From the NCBI GenBank assembly GCA_948474755.1, contig CAOLHI010001022.1, positions 248,001 through 312,000 of the forward strand: a stretch of 64,000 bases of DNA. The letters run 5' to 3'. Below, one piece after another: positions 11,566-22,550 of this stretch. This DNA is from Ctenosaura bakeri. Taxonomy: Eukaryota > Chordata > Lepidosauria > Squamata > Iguanidae. The notes beneath the pieces are model-generated. The model ran no database searches. It saw nothing but the letters and a program-made list of their open reading frames with translations, and was not told the origin of the DNA. Position 1 is the stretch's first letter, and every line of letters starts with the position of its first letter. Made by a program: the position numbers and the translations under genes.

Positions 11566-12857
11566 CTATATGCACATATATATACAAAAAGAAAAATTAT
11601 GTTTCAGATCAACAGTAGTCATGAGCTTAGTTGCAAGAGAGAGTCTAAGGCCTGTCCATGAGGTCTTTAGTCTGCACATCTGGTATTTTTTTAAAAAAAA
11701 AAAGTCTAAGAAAAGCCTGCTCAGCACCAAGGGTCACACTAAAAATATAATATTAGTAGGGACTGATTTGCATGTTTTATTTGCATGAGGTTGACATAAA
11801 TTACATGTCATTGCCATGAACATGGCAGATGTCAAATTACTGCTAGTGGGCATGTCACAATATTCTTATGCAGAAATTGCTGCCCTCAAAACTCAAGTCA
11901 GCTGTTATAAAAAAAAATCTTGAGAAAGGGGAAACAAGAAAATGGCTGGATTTTAATTAGCTTCATGATTGTAATCATAAAACATTTTGCTACCATAGTA
12001 TTAAACTAGATTTTGTCCAAGAAGCCAGATCATAAAAAAAACAAAACAAACAAACAAACAAAGAAGATGGGCAAAGAATCAGAATTGCCCACTAAATGCT
12101 CACAGGGGTCATATGTAGCATCATGGGCTATACTTTTGCTCTCTGAAAATCTATCTGAAAATTCAGTTCTCTAGTTTGATAAACTTTATTTAATTTTAAA
12201 AAATGATAAAGAGAACAATTACCCAGTACTTGCAAATAACTATACAACAGCACTCCTTTCCAAAGTTCTCAATCTTCTGGAGAATAAAATATTTCAGAAA
12301 TGTGGTCCCATAGCTCTGAGGCAGAAAGTTACACACAGAAAGTTATCAGGCTCATTCTGTGGCATTTCCACTTAAAAAAACCTTCAGCAGGAAGCAGCTG
12401 AAGTCCTCTATCTGAGATCCTGTAGAAGTGCAGTCACTAGCATTAGACAATATTGGGCTTGGCAGACCAAGTAGACCCGTGGATTTTGGAATGGCCGTTT
12501 TCTATTTCCAAAAAAGGGTCTGTCCACTTGATTGTCATAATTCAAACAGATATTATAAATAGAGTTATTAAGATAAGGAATGTAACACTAACAGATTAAC
12601 ACTATTAATATATTATATAAGCCATCACCAAGAGTAACAACATTCAATATCCTAGCAATATTCCACTAGGACTAACCAACTGCAACAAAAGACTGTGCAA
12701 GTTTTCAAGATCTCCAGTACTAATCATCAGGGTAGGTGGCTTATCAGGGTTTGGGATGCAGAAAGAAGTAGAAAAAAGTAAATGTTAGGCCAGATGATGT
12801 AGCCACAAGTTGAAAAAACTGAATTATATTGTATTATGGGTTTAAGCAGTTATCCAC

Positions 12858-13020
12858 CCACCCAGTTAGCTAATAAAATATTTATATCCTATCCTGTATC
12901 TACAGCTATCAGAGCAGCACACAATAAAATCAACATAAACAATTTGAAACAGTGTAAACAATAAAATGACACTTAAATACATATTTAACAATTTTAACCA
13001 GTTACAAGAAGACAGATAAT
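12858..13020 (-). mobile_element. Probable degenerate L2-like 3' end
   Basis: The plus strand has 'aaaatatttatatcctatcctg' followed by AC/AT-rich 'aataaaatcaacataaacaa', the layout of an inverted L2/SINE 3' terminus. Strongly diverged. Confidence 0.4.
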
Positions 13021-13271
13021 AACTAGTTAGAATACTTTGAAACAAGTATGGCCTATACCTGTGCTACTCCAAGAGTCAATCTGTGAGCCATCAGCTGTTA
13101 ATGCGATGGCAATATGACACAAATGCAGTACCAGTCCCTGGCACAATGGAGAAAAAAATTGCCAGTCCGTTATATCAGATTGGTTGAAATGCACTGGTCT
13201 GTGTGATCTTTTCTTTAAGTACTTAAACAAAACACCATATTCTCATTTTATCACAGCTGTGTGCATGTTAG

Positions 13272-13480
13272 TACAGTGGCCTCTTCACTTTCGTGAGGGT
13301 TTGGGATGCAGAATCCTCATGAAAGTGGAAAAACCTTGAACAATTCCCCTATGCTCCCCCTCCAATTCACTTCTGGGACTTCCCCTTCCAGTGCCCATGC
13401 AAAACAGAAGGGAATGGGGGGGTGAAGGAAGCCTTGTGTGAGCCTTCCTTTCCCTCTCCAGAGCTCCCCCTCCCGTTCCT
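13272..13480. mobile_element. Probable DNA transposon end with internal inverted repeat
   Basis: It starts TACAGTGGCCTC, a common start of pogo/Tigger-like short elements. It contains CACTTTCGTGAGG at 13288 and its near-complement CCTCATGAAAGTG at about 13313, with one mismatch in 13 bp. The following sequence is GC-richer than the intron. No right end was identified; it abuts the LINE relic at about 13485. Confidence 0.45.
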
Positions 13481-13484
13481 ATGC

Positions 13485-14480
13485 ATTTTGCTCCAGCTGG
13501 AGAACTCAGGCAAGCACTGTTTTCTTTTTGGCAGAAGACTGAGGCAAACCAGGTCCTAAGTAGTTCTGCCTTTTCTCTGTCCCCTGTCAACATTCATCAT
13601 CTTTTCCATGTAGTTACCCTACTTGTTCTTTGTTCTTTTTCTTGCTCTGAATATATCCAAACCCGCTATTTTTATAATTTTTAACCTTTCTAGCAAGCCT
13701 GAGCTCATTTTGAGCTGCAGTTTTTCTGACTTTCTTCCTATTAATCTGTATTTTATTTTGGTGATTTTCCCATTCTTCCATTTCTTATACATGTTTCTTT
13801 TAAATCTCAGCTCCTTAAAAATTATTTGTATATCCACTCTTGTTGTAGACACTTCTCACTTTTCTCCCTCATTGAAATTGTTTGATTGTGCCTTCCATAT
13901 CTGACATATAAGAAATACTCATGCACCATGAACTCACATTTCTGACCATGGGATCACACTCAGTATTTTCCTAAGCTTGTTGAAACCACTATCTTGAACT
14001 CCTTCTCACTTCCTCTGTATAACAAATTTCAAGCGGACATGATCACTATCATCCAATGATTCCACTACTTCCATTCCTTTGACTAGTTCGCTTCTTTTGG
14101 TTACGATCAAATCCAAAACAGCTGATCCCTTTGTTGCTTCCTCCACCTTCTATATAATGAAAATTCTACAAGGCTTGTGAGGAATTTGTTGGACCTTCTT
14201 GGCTGAATTTCATTTTCAACAAATATTAGGGGGGTTGAAGTCTCTCATAATTGCCATCTCTCTTCTTTTTTAATATTTGGTCATCCAAATCTTCAGTGTG
14301 GCTTTGGGAGCCAGTAATAGACCTCCAAATAATGTCACTGTTGATTCACTCCCATTTATTTTCACCCAAGTATTCTCAACCTGTGTAGTTAATACAAGTG
14401 TTATTAAAGTTTCTATTTTATTTGTCTTGGCCCAAATCCCTTGGGCCTCCTTGGTTTTGAGATCTTAACTCATAACTAAA
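13485..14480 (-). mobile_element. CR1/L3-type LINE ORF2 relic (endonuclease end and linker)
   Basis: On the minus strand, fragments of a CR1-group ORF2 can be read in order. A 'gagacttcaacc' endonuclease DFN-like block lies near 14230. A stretch matching SELVKGMEVVESLDDSDHVR, with the endonuclease SDH motif, lies at about 14045-14100. A basic linker (RKVRKTA.., GYIQSKKKNK) follows near 13640-13730. MLTGDREKAELLRTWFASVF lies at about 13540-13593, the block that precedes the RT. Stops and shifts interrupt the frame. The copy ends before the RT core. Confidence 0.75.
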
Positions 14481-14702
14481 TTTGCCTGTCCTTCTTGATT
14501 CCTTCTCAACAGTGTGATCTGAATACATTTTCCCCTTCTAGTTCTCTTTCTTGCTCATAGTCTAGATTCTTCCGGCCTCATTCCCTCTTCCTTCAAAGAT
14601 TACCAAAAGTCTTAGTCTTTTCCATCATCTCCAATCAATCCTCTGTCTATGCATGAACTTGAGGCACTCAGTTAAAGGCTTATCTTGATACTACATAGCA
14701 GA

Positions 14703-14880
14703 ACAACAATAATAATAGCAACAATGAAGATTCTAGTGGCATCTTAAAAATTAACATAGAGTTGGGGAGGGGTAAATAAGCTTTCACAATGATGGGCAAA
14801 AGTCCATGAAAGTTTACACAAAATGAAACTTGTTACTCTTTAAGAGCCATCAGATTCTTTTATTGTCAAAATACCTTATG
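14703..14880 (-). repeat. Interspersed repeat of the 'cgaaagcttatgc' type
   Basis: The minus strand reads 'ctttcatggacttttgcccatc..gtgaaagcttattta', then 'atttttaagatgccactagaa'. This is a common amniote interspersed motif (… gaaagcttatgct … taaggtgccacaagactc …). A related copy lies at 57062-57200 on the plus strand. Class not known to me. Confidence 0.5.
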
Positions 14881-15485
14881 CTTTATTGAGATTCATCAGC
14901 TACCACCAGATGTCTGCCCAACACCTGAAGTCTAGTATGGGAAGGACAGAACTTTTAATCTACTCGTATAAATCCTAAAACACACCAGTTTTCTCACACT
15001 GTTGGAAATATTTCTCCCGTCTTCCAGAGTGATAATCTTGAGTTTATCTTCAACTTCTTCCTCATCAAATCAGCTACCAAATGTACATTCTCTTCCATAT
15101 AACAATCATTACAAGCAAAATATTATTCTAAGCTATTATGACACTAAAATTTGCATCAAAGTCAAGTTTCAAATGATTTCTTGACTTTCCCTCCACAATT
15201 GCATCTCTTCATCACTATTTTCATTCACTACATTCTTTTTTGTAAGTTTCCTACTACACCTCCATTCTTTCTAAAACTGGCTCTAGAAGTTCTGCATGTT
15301 GAAAAACTATCCATCCAATTAATCATGACTGTTTACTGTGCTCCAAGCACTAAGGAAGATCTCTTTCTACAGCAAATTTTTCCAGAGCCATACTGCTTCT
15401 GTTGTTATCTACCATCAAGTCAACTTATGATGATCCAAGATCCTCAATCATCAACTGCCCTACTTAAATCCTGCAAACTCAGCAC

Positions 15486-16373
15486 TGTTACTCCACTCCC
15501 TATCCCGAGGTCTACAATTTTAATATTAAAATATGATTCTGCATGCCAGAGAGGTCCCCTGAAGGGGCACGTAGGCAGGCATGGTCAAAAGACTGAAAAC
15601 CAGGTCAGGCCAGTAAAATACCCAGTCATGTAGCCCTAAGAGACCTCAAGATGTGTAAACCCACAATAAACAAAGGGTCCACAGCCCTGAGAAGCCGACT
15701 TGAGGGGATTAGTGTGTCTGCCCCAAGTTGAGCAAATATTCCATCAGGCGAGGACCAGAAGTCACACCACAAAACACAGTCAAAGATCTTGAGACTTTGG
15801 CAATACCTTGCAATCCCATCACACGAAGGAAATTACTATGGTGCAGCTTTGTTATCGCTCCAACACCCATTCTTCTCCCAGGGAAAGGATTAGTCCTCCA
15901 GGTACCTTTTCCTCTACAAATAGTCCCTATTTTTGAGTGGTTCTTCGGATCACCTCCGGTCATTCCAGCAGACTGTTGCTCCATCCGTTGAGTGATTCCC
16001 TCAGCTCTCTCTGTGCTGAGCCCCACTTCTCTCCTGTTTTTCCCGGACCAAGGACTTCAGGACAAAGGTGCAGTATCACCCTAGCTACAACCCTTCAATA
16101 TTCCCCTATGCAGTTTCCTCTCTTTTGCTTCTTAATAGGTCTTGAGTGAGTGTGTGAGTGACTGCGTTGCTGCGTGAGACTTTAAAAAAATCATTTATTG
16201 GACATTTTTGTTTGGTTTTTGGCTTTGCCTGTCCCCATAAAAACTGGGTAAAAGACCCCGCTAGGTTACCCTGCCCCTCGCATTGCTATTGCTTGTGCTC
16301 TGGCTAGTTTCCATTCTCCATCACGTGGAGCACACTGAGGTGTCCCCCAGGGACCCCAGAAATCAGGGTAACA
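15486..16373. mobile_element. Solo LTR (888 bp) inserted in the Bov-B-like LINE
   Basis: The insert starts TGTTAC and ends GTAACA, a perfect 6-bp TG..CA inverted terminus. It is flanked by GCAC on the left (15482-15485) and GAAC on the right (16374-16377), a likely 4-bp target duplication with one later change. The flanking sequence is LINE on both sides. It has no gag, pol or env frame. A TATA-like 'ccataaaaact' lies at about 16235 in plus orientation. Retroviral versus other LTR class and orientation are not settled; a 4-bp duplication would favour a gammaretrovirus-like ERV. Confidence 0.65.
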
Positions 16374-16653
16374 GAACTGTTGTTAATCCATCTACCTATA
16401 CTACTGTGTTCTTGTTTTCCTACCGCCTTCTACTTTATCAAGTATTATCATCCTTTCCAATGAGTTATTTTATCTCATATGTTCAAAGTATGATAGCTTC
16501 AGTTCATTTTCACTTCTTCTGAAAGTTCAGGCTTGATTTGCTTTAAGACCTATTCATTTGACTTCTTAGCAATCCACGATATCTGCAAAAGTCTTCACTA
16601 GTTCTACATTTCAAATGCGCTGATTTTCTTCTTGACAGCATTTTTTAACTATC

Positions 16654-17307
16654 TGTAAGGACCCTGGCACTCCAGGACTCAAGCTCTGAGTCTGAACCAA
16701 AGGACTTCAAAGCCATGGAGCCTGCTGCACCAGCAGAGCCCACCCCAGAGGCTGCCATGGAGCCTGCTGCACAGCCCACCCCAAAGGCTGCCCTGGACAC
16801 AGAGCCCTTGGCCCCAGTAGCCCCAGCAATGGAGCCAGGAGCTGCTTAGACCCAGAGATTCAAGAGCAGTAACATCGGGAGCAAAAGAGTGCTCTCAGAA
16901 CGTCAGAGCGTTTAAATAGGAAACTCCAAGCAATCAAGCTCCAGCTGAGGTAGCACCTGGGTGAGGGCCTGCTTAATAAAAGCACTCACTCAACCTTGGG
17001 TCTTGGTTGGCTGACAACTGTCCATTTTGGGTGTGCCTGCTGGGCTTCTGGGACCCTTGCCTTGCTTCCTGGAACGCTGCCCGACTGGCTGAGGAACAAG
17101 CTCTGTGGTATGTGGACTCTGTTTGCTGTTTTGCCTGGCTGTGCAGTAACAGCCAGGGATATCTTTGCTGCAAAAGTCTCTTTAATTTACTGCTGCCTTA
17201 CCTACTAACTGCTGAAGTAAAGCCCTTTGATTTATTGCCTGTCTGCCTTATCTGTAAAAAGACCTATTAGCCGGCTCTTGGCTGCCTGCTACGCCTTGGC
17301 GCTGACA
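16654..17307 (+). mobile_element. Solo LTR (654 bp) inserted in the Bov-B-like LINE
   Basis: The insert starts TGTAAGG and ends GCTGACA (TGT..ACA). It is flanked on both sides by a perfect CTATC 5-bp target-site duplication (16649-16653 and 17308-17312). Plus-strand orientation is suggested by 'tttaaatagg' (TATA-like, about 16910) followed by AATAAA at about 16974. The first ~200 bp are GC-rich and include a 36-41-bp tandem duplication beginning 'gccatggagcctgctgca' at 16712 and 16753. No internal retroelement genes are present. Superfamily (Ty3/gypsy or ERV) is undetermined. Confidence 0.85.
16712..16790 (+). repeat. Tandem duplication (2 units, 41 and 36 bp) inside the solo LTR
   Basis: Two units start 'gccatggagcctgctgca' and end '(a/g)aggct'. 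The second lacks 5 bp. Both units stay in the same open Pro/Ala/Glu-rich frame. Confidence 0.85.
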
Positions 17308-17639
17308 CTATCCAGCTTTCACAACCACACATAGAAATTGGAAATACTATGACTTAAGTGATTATGACTTTGGTATTTAATGATATGTCTACACACCTAG
17401 TTCCTTCATGCTGGCCTTTCTAAATCTTAGCCTGCTACAGATGCTGTGACTACAGTCTCCATTTTGATTAATGACTAAGCCAAGGGATAGGAAATCTTTT
17501 CTCCTATACAAAAATTTGTGTATTGAAATAGTGTCCAATAATATGGCTTTGTCTCATCCTAGGACTTGTTATCTTCATCTAATCAGGATGCTCACTAACA
17601 CTTGACTCCTGCCATTGCCATCTCTTCTACTAGACTCCT

Positions 17640-17695
17640 AATTCCACTCTAGGGGGAAAAAGAGGATATAAATAAAGTGATTGACTGATTATTTC
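17640..17695 (+). mobile_element. L2-like 3' terminus scrap
   Basis: It reads 'ccactctagggggaaaaagaggatataaataaag', close to the L2 terminal motif (gccgccctgag..gggatataaataaa). Only the last ~50 bp are present. Confidence 0.4.
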
Positions 17696-18456
17696 TTCAT
17701 TTCTTTGCCTATTCATCTCTTGTCTGTCAATGGGCTATTTTCTATAATTGCTATAGACATTGGCAGTAATAGTGACCTACTTCACAGCACTGTTATAAAA
17801 TGCGTAAGACTTTAAATCATAAGACTAGATTCGGTGGGATATGTATTTTTAAACCAGATTGTAAAGTTTGAAGCACTTGATATCTCAGCAGGAATCAAAA
17901 ACTGCAATACTAACTTCTCATCCTCCAGTTCTTACTGAAATCTCTCACTAAAATAACTTGTATAACTTTCTATTTGTCACCATGCTACTAATATAACCAA
18001 CTTCACTGTACTATTTCTGCATTAAACATCCCTTATAAGAGACACAAGGGGTTAAATTATAGTGCAAGGCATACTGCAAATTAATATAACCATGTGCAGT
18101 GAAAATGCTCTGATAATCTTCCCATGGCTCTACTTTTTTTCAATTATAGTCAATCTCACAGAAGAGCCATCAGCCATTTTAAGTAAAAGCGACCTTGAGA
18201 AAGGGATGGAATAAAAAAGCAGCAGTACTATTGCACTGATTTATGAACTGTTACTTAGGAATGGAGATATGAAAGCCCAGTTTGCCTTTACTACAAAAAT
18301 TGTGGTTTCTATTTTCAATTTTTTTCTACTTCTCAAATGCCAAGAACTAAGGTTCATGCTCTTAAGTAGCATAGTCTGTAGCTATCTCTATTCTTCATAC
18401 TGTGGAGATGTGCAGTAAGGTACTTAATATTTTTGAGGATTTGATTTTGTATGTCC

Positions 18457-18660
18457 AGGGGTGGGCAAAGTACAGTTCATAGTTAAGCTCCCTGGGGACT
18501 GCCTCCAAGTCTCCCCAAAATGGCATATTGCTCCCATTCCAGGAGTAAAGCTGCAAGAAATCAGGGCTCACTCGTCCCCGGATTTCAAGTGAAGTAAGGA
18601 ATCGAACAGCAAGACATCTGCTGTATTACTCCCCTCACTGTGTTCTGCTAGAGCAGATAC
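18457..18660. mobile_element. Possible hAT-like element end
   Basis: It begins CAGGGGTGGGCAAAGTACAG, a terminus seen in many vertebrate hAT non-autonomous elements. I did not find the opposite end, so the right limit is a guess. Confidence 0.35.
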
Positions 18661-18994
18661 TGTCCTCTTCAGGAAGTCTCTGAGCCACCATCTCTTCTCT
18701 CCTTCTCAAAGTCTGCGAAATCATGATGAACATCAGGATTTGAGGAAGGGCAGCAGTCAGTGCTGGAAAATGCTGAGGTGCCTCAGGGGTCACTCAATGC
18801 TGTAACACAGGATAGCTGCTTTGTGACTTTTCCTACCTTATTGTCAACTTTCTCAGTTCTGTTCCCACCTTCACAGTCCTACCTTACGTGGTTAAAGCTG
18901 CACTACAGTTTTCTTTCTTGGTCTGAGGAACAGTGGATTGTACCACTGTTCAGCAAAAAGCCGTATGTCTTACTTCTTCAGATCTGCCTAGGCA

Positions 18995-19505
18995 CTCAAC
19001 TCTGTTCTCATTTAATTCTTGATTTCACATCTCTCTCTTTCACCTTCTCTCTTTCCTCCACTCCTGACTACAATCATCTTATTTCTCATTCTTCATTCCT
19101 CTTCTCTTTCATTCACTTGCCACACCACCCGTGGCTAAAATGTTTCTCCCTTACCATTTCTCTCTCTCTTTATATATATGCATACATACACACCTATATA
19201 CATATATCTTTGATTCTTTTTCTCTTTCCTTCCCACAACTCCTTACTAAATGTCTTCTCCATCTCTTCTCCTCCATCCACAATTTCCAGCATTTGTCTTC
19301 TTTCTCTTTTTCCGTCTCCCACCTTCTGTCTCACCATCCTCTTCTTCTTTCCTCTCCCCATTTCTTCCAGCTACATTTGTCTTCTCCCTTCTTCTCCATA
19401 TCCCTCTTTCAGCTTCCTACCTGAGTCTCCACTACTTCTGGCTGAACCCACCACATACTTCTTCCCCTGTCTCTCTGACTCTTTCTCCTTTCCTTCTCAG
19501 CTAAA
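18995..19505. repeat. Polypyrimidine tract with an embedded TA/CA-rich patch
   Basis: About 500 bp of the plus strand are almost all C and T (ctctctcttt, ttcctc, cttcttctttcc and similar), interrupted at 19168-19210 by TATA/CATA repeats. On the BABAM2 strand this is a long polypurine run. It yields long Ser/Leu/Phe/Pro-rich open frames on the plus strand in several registers, which is a composition effect. Confidence 0.85.
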
Positions 19506-20502
19506 TAAAACTTTGAAACCATGATAAGGATATGTTATGTTTCAGAATTTTATCATGCACATATCATTAAACTTTAACAGAGCTAGTTTCTAAGCACACA
19601 AGCAGACAGGTCTACCCTGTTAGTCTTTCCATCGTTTACATGTCCCCAAAACGTTTAGTAAAAGTTAGTAGTTTTGTGCTGATATTTGTGACTTTGATGA
19701 TTATTATATTGGGACTGAAAGGTGATTCCATTACCTTTATAAAAATTAGACCATATTCCCGAAGAAACTGAAAATAAGGCAGGTTATTTTGCTGTGTGGT
19801 GAGAATAATGGAATCATAATATATACAATTAATTTCATATTTATTAACAGCTGCTCAACTGTGCATTTCTAATAACTGGAAAAATCTCCCTCCAATAAAA
19901 ATAGTATGACTATATAGGATATGGCTGAAATGGTAAAGGTGATTATTGTAGTTTAATTTGAGTCTCTATCCCAAAGAAAACCATTTTAAAGAAAAGTTTT
20001 CTTTATTTACAGAATACTGAAATGAAAATATTCGAGACAGAATTTATTCTTATAAGTTTTTGACTATGATGTAACCTATTTGTAAATTAGTTAAAACTGG
20101 TTCCTGTTGCCTTGAATATCACCATAAATAATAATGCATTTTAAAAAGAAAAAAAAATATTGTCAATGAGGGCACAGGTTAACTGGAGGAAGCCATTAAA
20201 AACCATTTGGAAGACCCTCTTTTTGCTTGGAAAAGATTCTTTGGTTGGATAACAAGTCACATGGTTTAAAAACAGTGCTCACAAAAGTATTAAAAACAAA
20301 GATCTGCAGTGCTTTGGACTAACTCATCTGCAGCCATTCCATGACTGCTCAAATTCTTATCTGCAGACATTTTACTGTCACAATGTGTTTCTTCCTGTTA
20401 CTCAGTTCTGCATCTCTCAATTAAAAACTTAACCTATGACAACCAGAGAAGGACAGAAATGCACCTAGCTGTTCGCAGGAGAAAATTAAACTGACCAGAG
20501 AG

Positions 20503-20610
20503 GGACTGGAGCGGTTAATGTTTTTTTGCTGATTGGCACGTGGATGGCTCCTGCATCGGTGGGCGCGAGGATCACAACCCACGTGTAGTGGATTGATCCT
20601 CCTGTCATCC
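20503..20610. mobile_element. Short inverted-repeat element related to the one at 36885
   Basis: The right arm, reverse-complemented, reads GGATGACAGGAGGATCAATC. The 36885 element has GGATGACTGGAGGAGCAATC. The left arm is diverged (GGACTGGAGCGGTTAAT). Internal sequence is short and GC-rich. Confidence 0.45.
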
Positions 20611-20728
20611 CGAGAATGCCCCTCCACTGCTCAAAGTAGAGCCATGAAAATTTTATTTGATTAGAGATCCCTTGTGATCTCAGGTTTCACTTTTTCACAT
20701 TTTTCCAGATGGGGAAAAGAAATAGAGT

Positions 20729-21082
20729 AGTCAGGATGGTTAGGGTCTAGACCACTGTCAGAAAACAGAACTGGTTGAAAAGCAGAACCTGTGTACTGTT
20801 CTATGGGGAGCATGAAGGACTTATGCATGCTCAATTGTTACCAACCCCACGCCCACTGCCTGCAAAGTCTCTCAGCCAGATTAGCATCTTTTCCCCCCTC
20901 TCAGCTCACTTTGCAAGCAATGTGCACATGTGAGTGCTTCCAAGCAAACCTCTGTAGGCAAGAAGAACTGATGAGATAGGGGAACTCCTCTCAAATTAAT
21001 GGAACTTGTCCTTAATTTGGATGCATCAAATGAACACATTGTCAAAGAACGGGGCATCAAAGGGGGTGGGGGGCTTCTTGTA
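20729..21082 (-). mobile_element. TIR element, copy 2 of the 22551 family (opposite orientation)
   Basis: The plus strand from about 20760 to 21082 matches the reverse complement of 22551-23047 block by block. Shared blocks include 'ggttgaaaagcag..cct', 'catgaaggacttatg', 'ctctgtaggcaagaa' and 'ttaatggaa(c/t)ttgtccttaatttgga'. It ends 'gggcttcttgta', the family terminus with TA. The left terminus is poorly conserved. Confidence 0.75.
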
Positions 21083-22550
21083 GGGTTTTTTTTTTTGCTA
21101 TGGGTTCAAAATCTCCAAACATTTTACTCCTGTACAAAGGAAAGCTACAGCATTGTTTGGTTTTGATGTCTGTGGTTTTTAATGGAGGTGTTTAATACAA
21201 CCATATAATTCACTATAAAGTTCTTACATAATTTATTATGAGATTTTGACATTGTTTTCAGTTATACTTGAGGTGCTTCATGGATTATCACACAAACACA
21301 GAATAGTATACATCTGTTTTTTAACAAACGAATTGGATTTAATAAATGTACATTTTCCAAAACAAACAAACAAAAAAACAGAAAAGAAAAAGAAAAAAGA
21401 AATCACATATACTCCTTAACTAATGTGTGTACTATAATTCACCCAATTCAATTTGTGCTGTGTTCATTAGCAACATTTAAATTCTTATTACTGTCAGTGA
21501 TGTACATTCAGAATAACTTTTCAGAATGCATTTATCTGATGAACTAAACAATTGAACAATAGAGTATCCTTTAAAAAAAAAAAGCCAGATTCCTGGCAAG
21601 TATTAATTCCCAAACATATTCAAAGCACAAAGGACAAACACATTGTTTTCCTGAATCCTCTATTACCTACTGTAACTAAAAACTGGGAATTTACTGGAAC
21701 TGAGGATTTATTATGAGTCAGAGTGTTAACAGTTACTCCAACCAAAACATCTGCTCTACACTGTTACAACTGCTATAATTCATTTCCTCTTGTGTTTGGA
21801 GTAGAACCAAATTGTATAGTAAGGTTCTTGTTCCTTAAAAAAATGAAGAAACTCAAAATCAGGTATCAACTCAGGAGGGATATTTACTTTTCAAATGAGA
21901 ATGTTTATGCCAACTAAAGAATGTATAATTGTTTGTTGCTTCAACATCCGTGTGAGATGATTTTCTACATTCCTAGCTCAGCATCTTTCAGAAATCTCTT
22001 AACAATTCTAAATATTGTTCATCAAGTCACTCCTTATTTCTTCATTATTAACATATATAGTGTTGTACAAATGGACAGTAACAGTGATGGTTTCCTCATT
22101 CTAGAATTGTTACAAGTTAAAACTACTTGCACAAGGAAACAATCTAACAATTTAAAATGTAAAGTAAACAACCTATATGCTATCTTACTTCTTATTGCCT
22201 CACAGTCTCATAACCTTACAGGGCTTTTGGTGGCATCAGATGCTAAAAATACTAAGAAATAACAATTTTACATCAGAATGGAAAGAATCCTCTCTTATCC
22301 TATTCCTCCTTGCTAATATCATGATCCCTACAATCTTACACAATTATGCAACAAGTGATTCAATAAAGGTATTCCAAGGAACAATGAGATCAGAAGACAG
22401 CATATCCCACAGCATACACTGAAATAGAATAAAACTGCTCCCACATGAAAGTTTAACATTAGCCAACATCAGGCAGCTACTAATACTGAAGTTTGGTAAT
22501 ACACACATTTTATTTATTTCTGTGCTCTAAGTGATCATTTACAACCTTAC

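Larger units (their letters stand above)
15402..17505 (-). mobile_element. Bov-B/RTE-like LINE 3' portion, interrupted by two solo LTRs
   Basis: Three blocks (15402-15485, 16374-16653 and 17308-17505) line up in order with the uninterrupted copy at 47871-48440. All are antisense to the plus strand. Landmarks shared by both copies are 'caagtcaactt..atga', 'aactcag', 'ccttc(t/c)actttacc/tcaag', 'cc(a/g)atgagt', 'ttcaggcttgatttgct', 'cagctttcacaa' and 'acagtctccattttg'. On the minus strand the second copy translates to a WCWRR-like RTE C-terminal block. The two gaps are exactly filled by the LTRs at 15486-16373 and 16654-17307. Confidence 0.75.

Noticed and set aside
15151..15633. 160-codon plus-strand open frame
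   Set aside because: It crosses from unannotated intron into the antisense of the Bov-B-like LINE and then into the 888-bp LTR, so it cannot be one gene.
18760..19524. Longest open frame of the window (254 codons, plus strand)
   Set aside because: It lies in a polypyrimidine tract; its Ser/Leu/Phe/Pro-rich translation is a composition effect, and overlapping registers are open too. No domain, no splice or promoter support.
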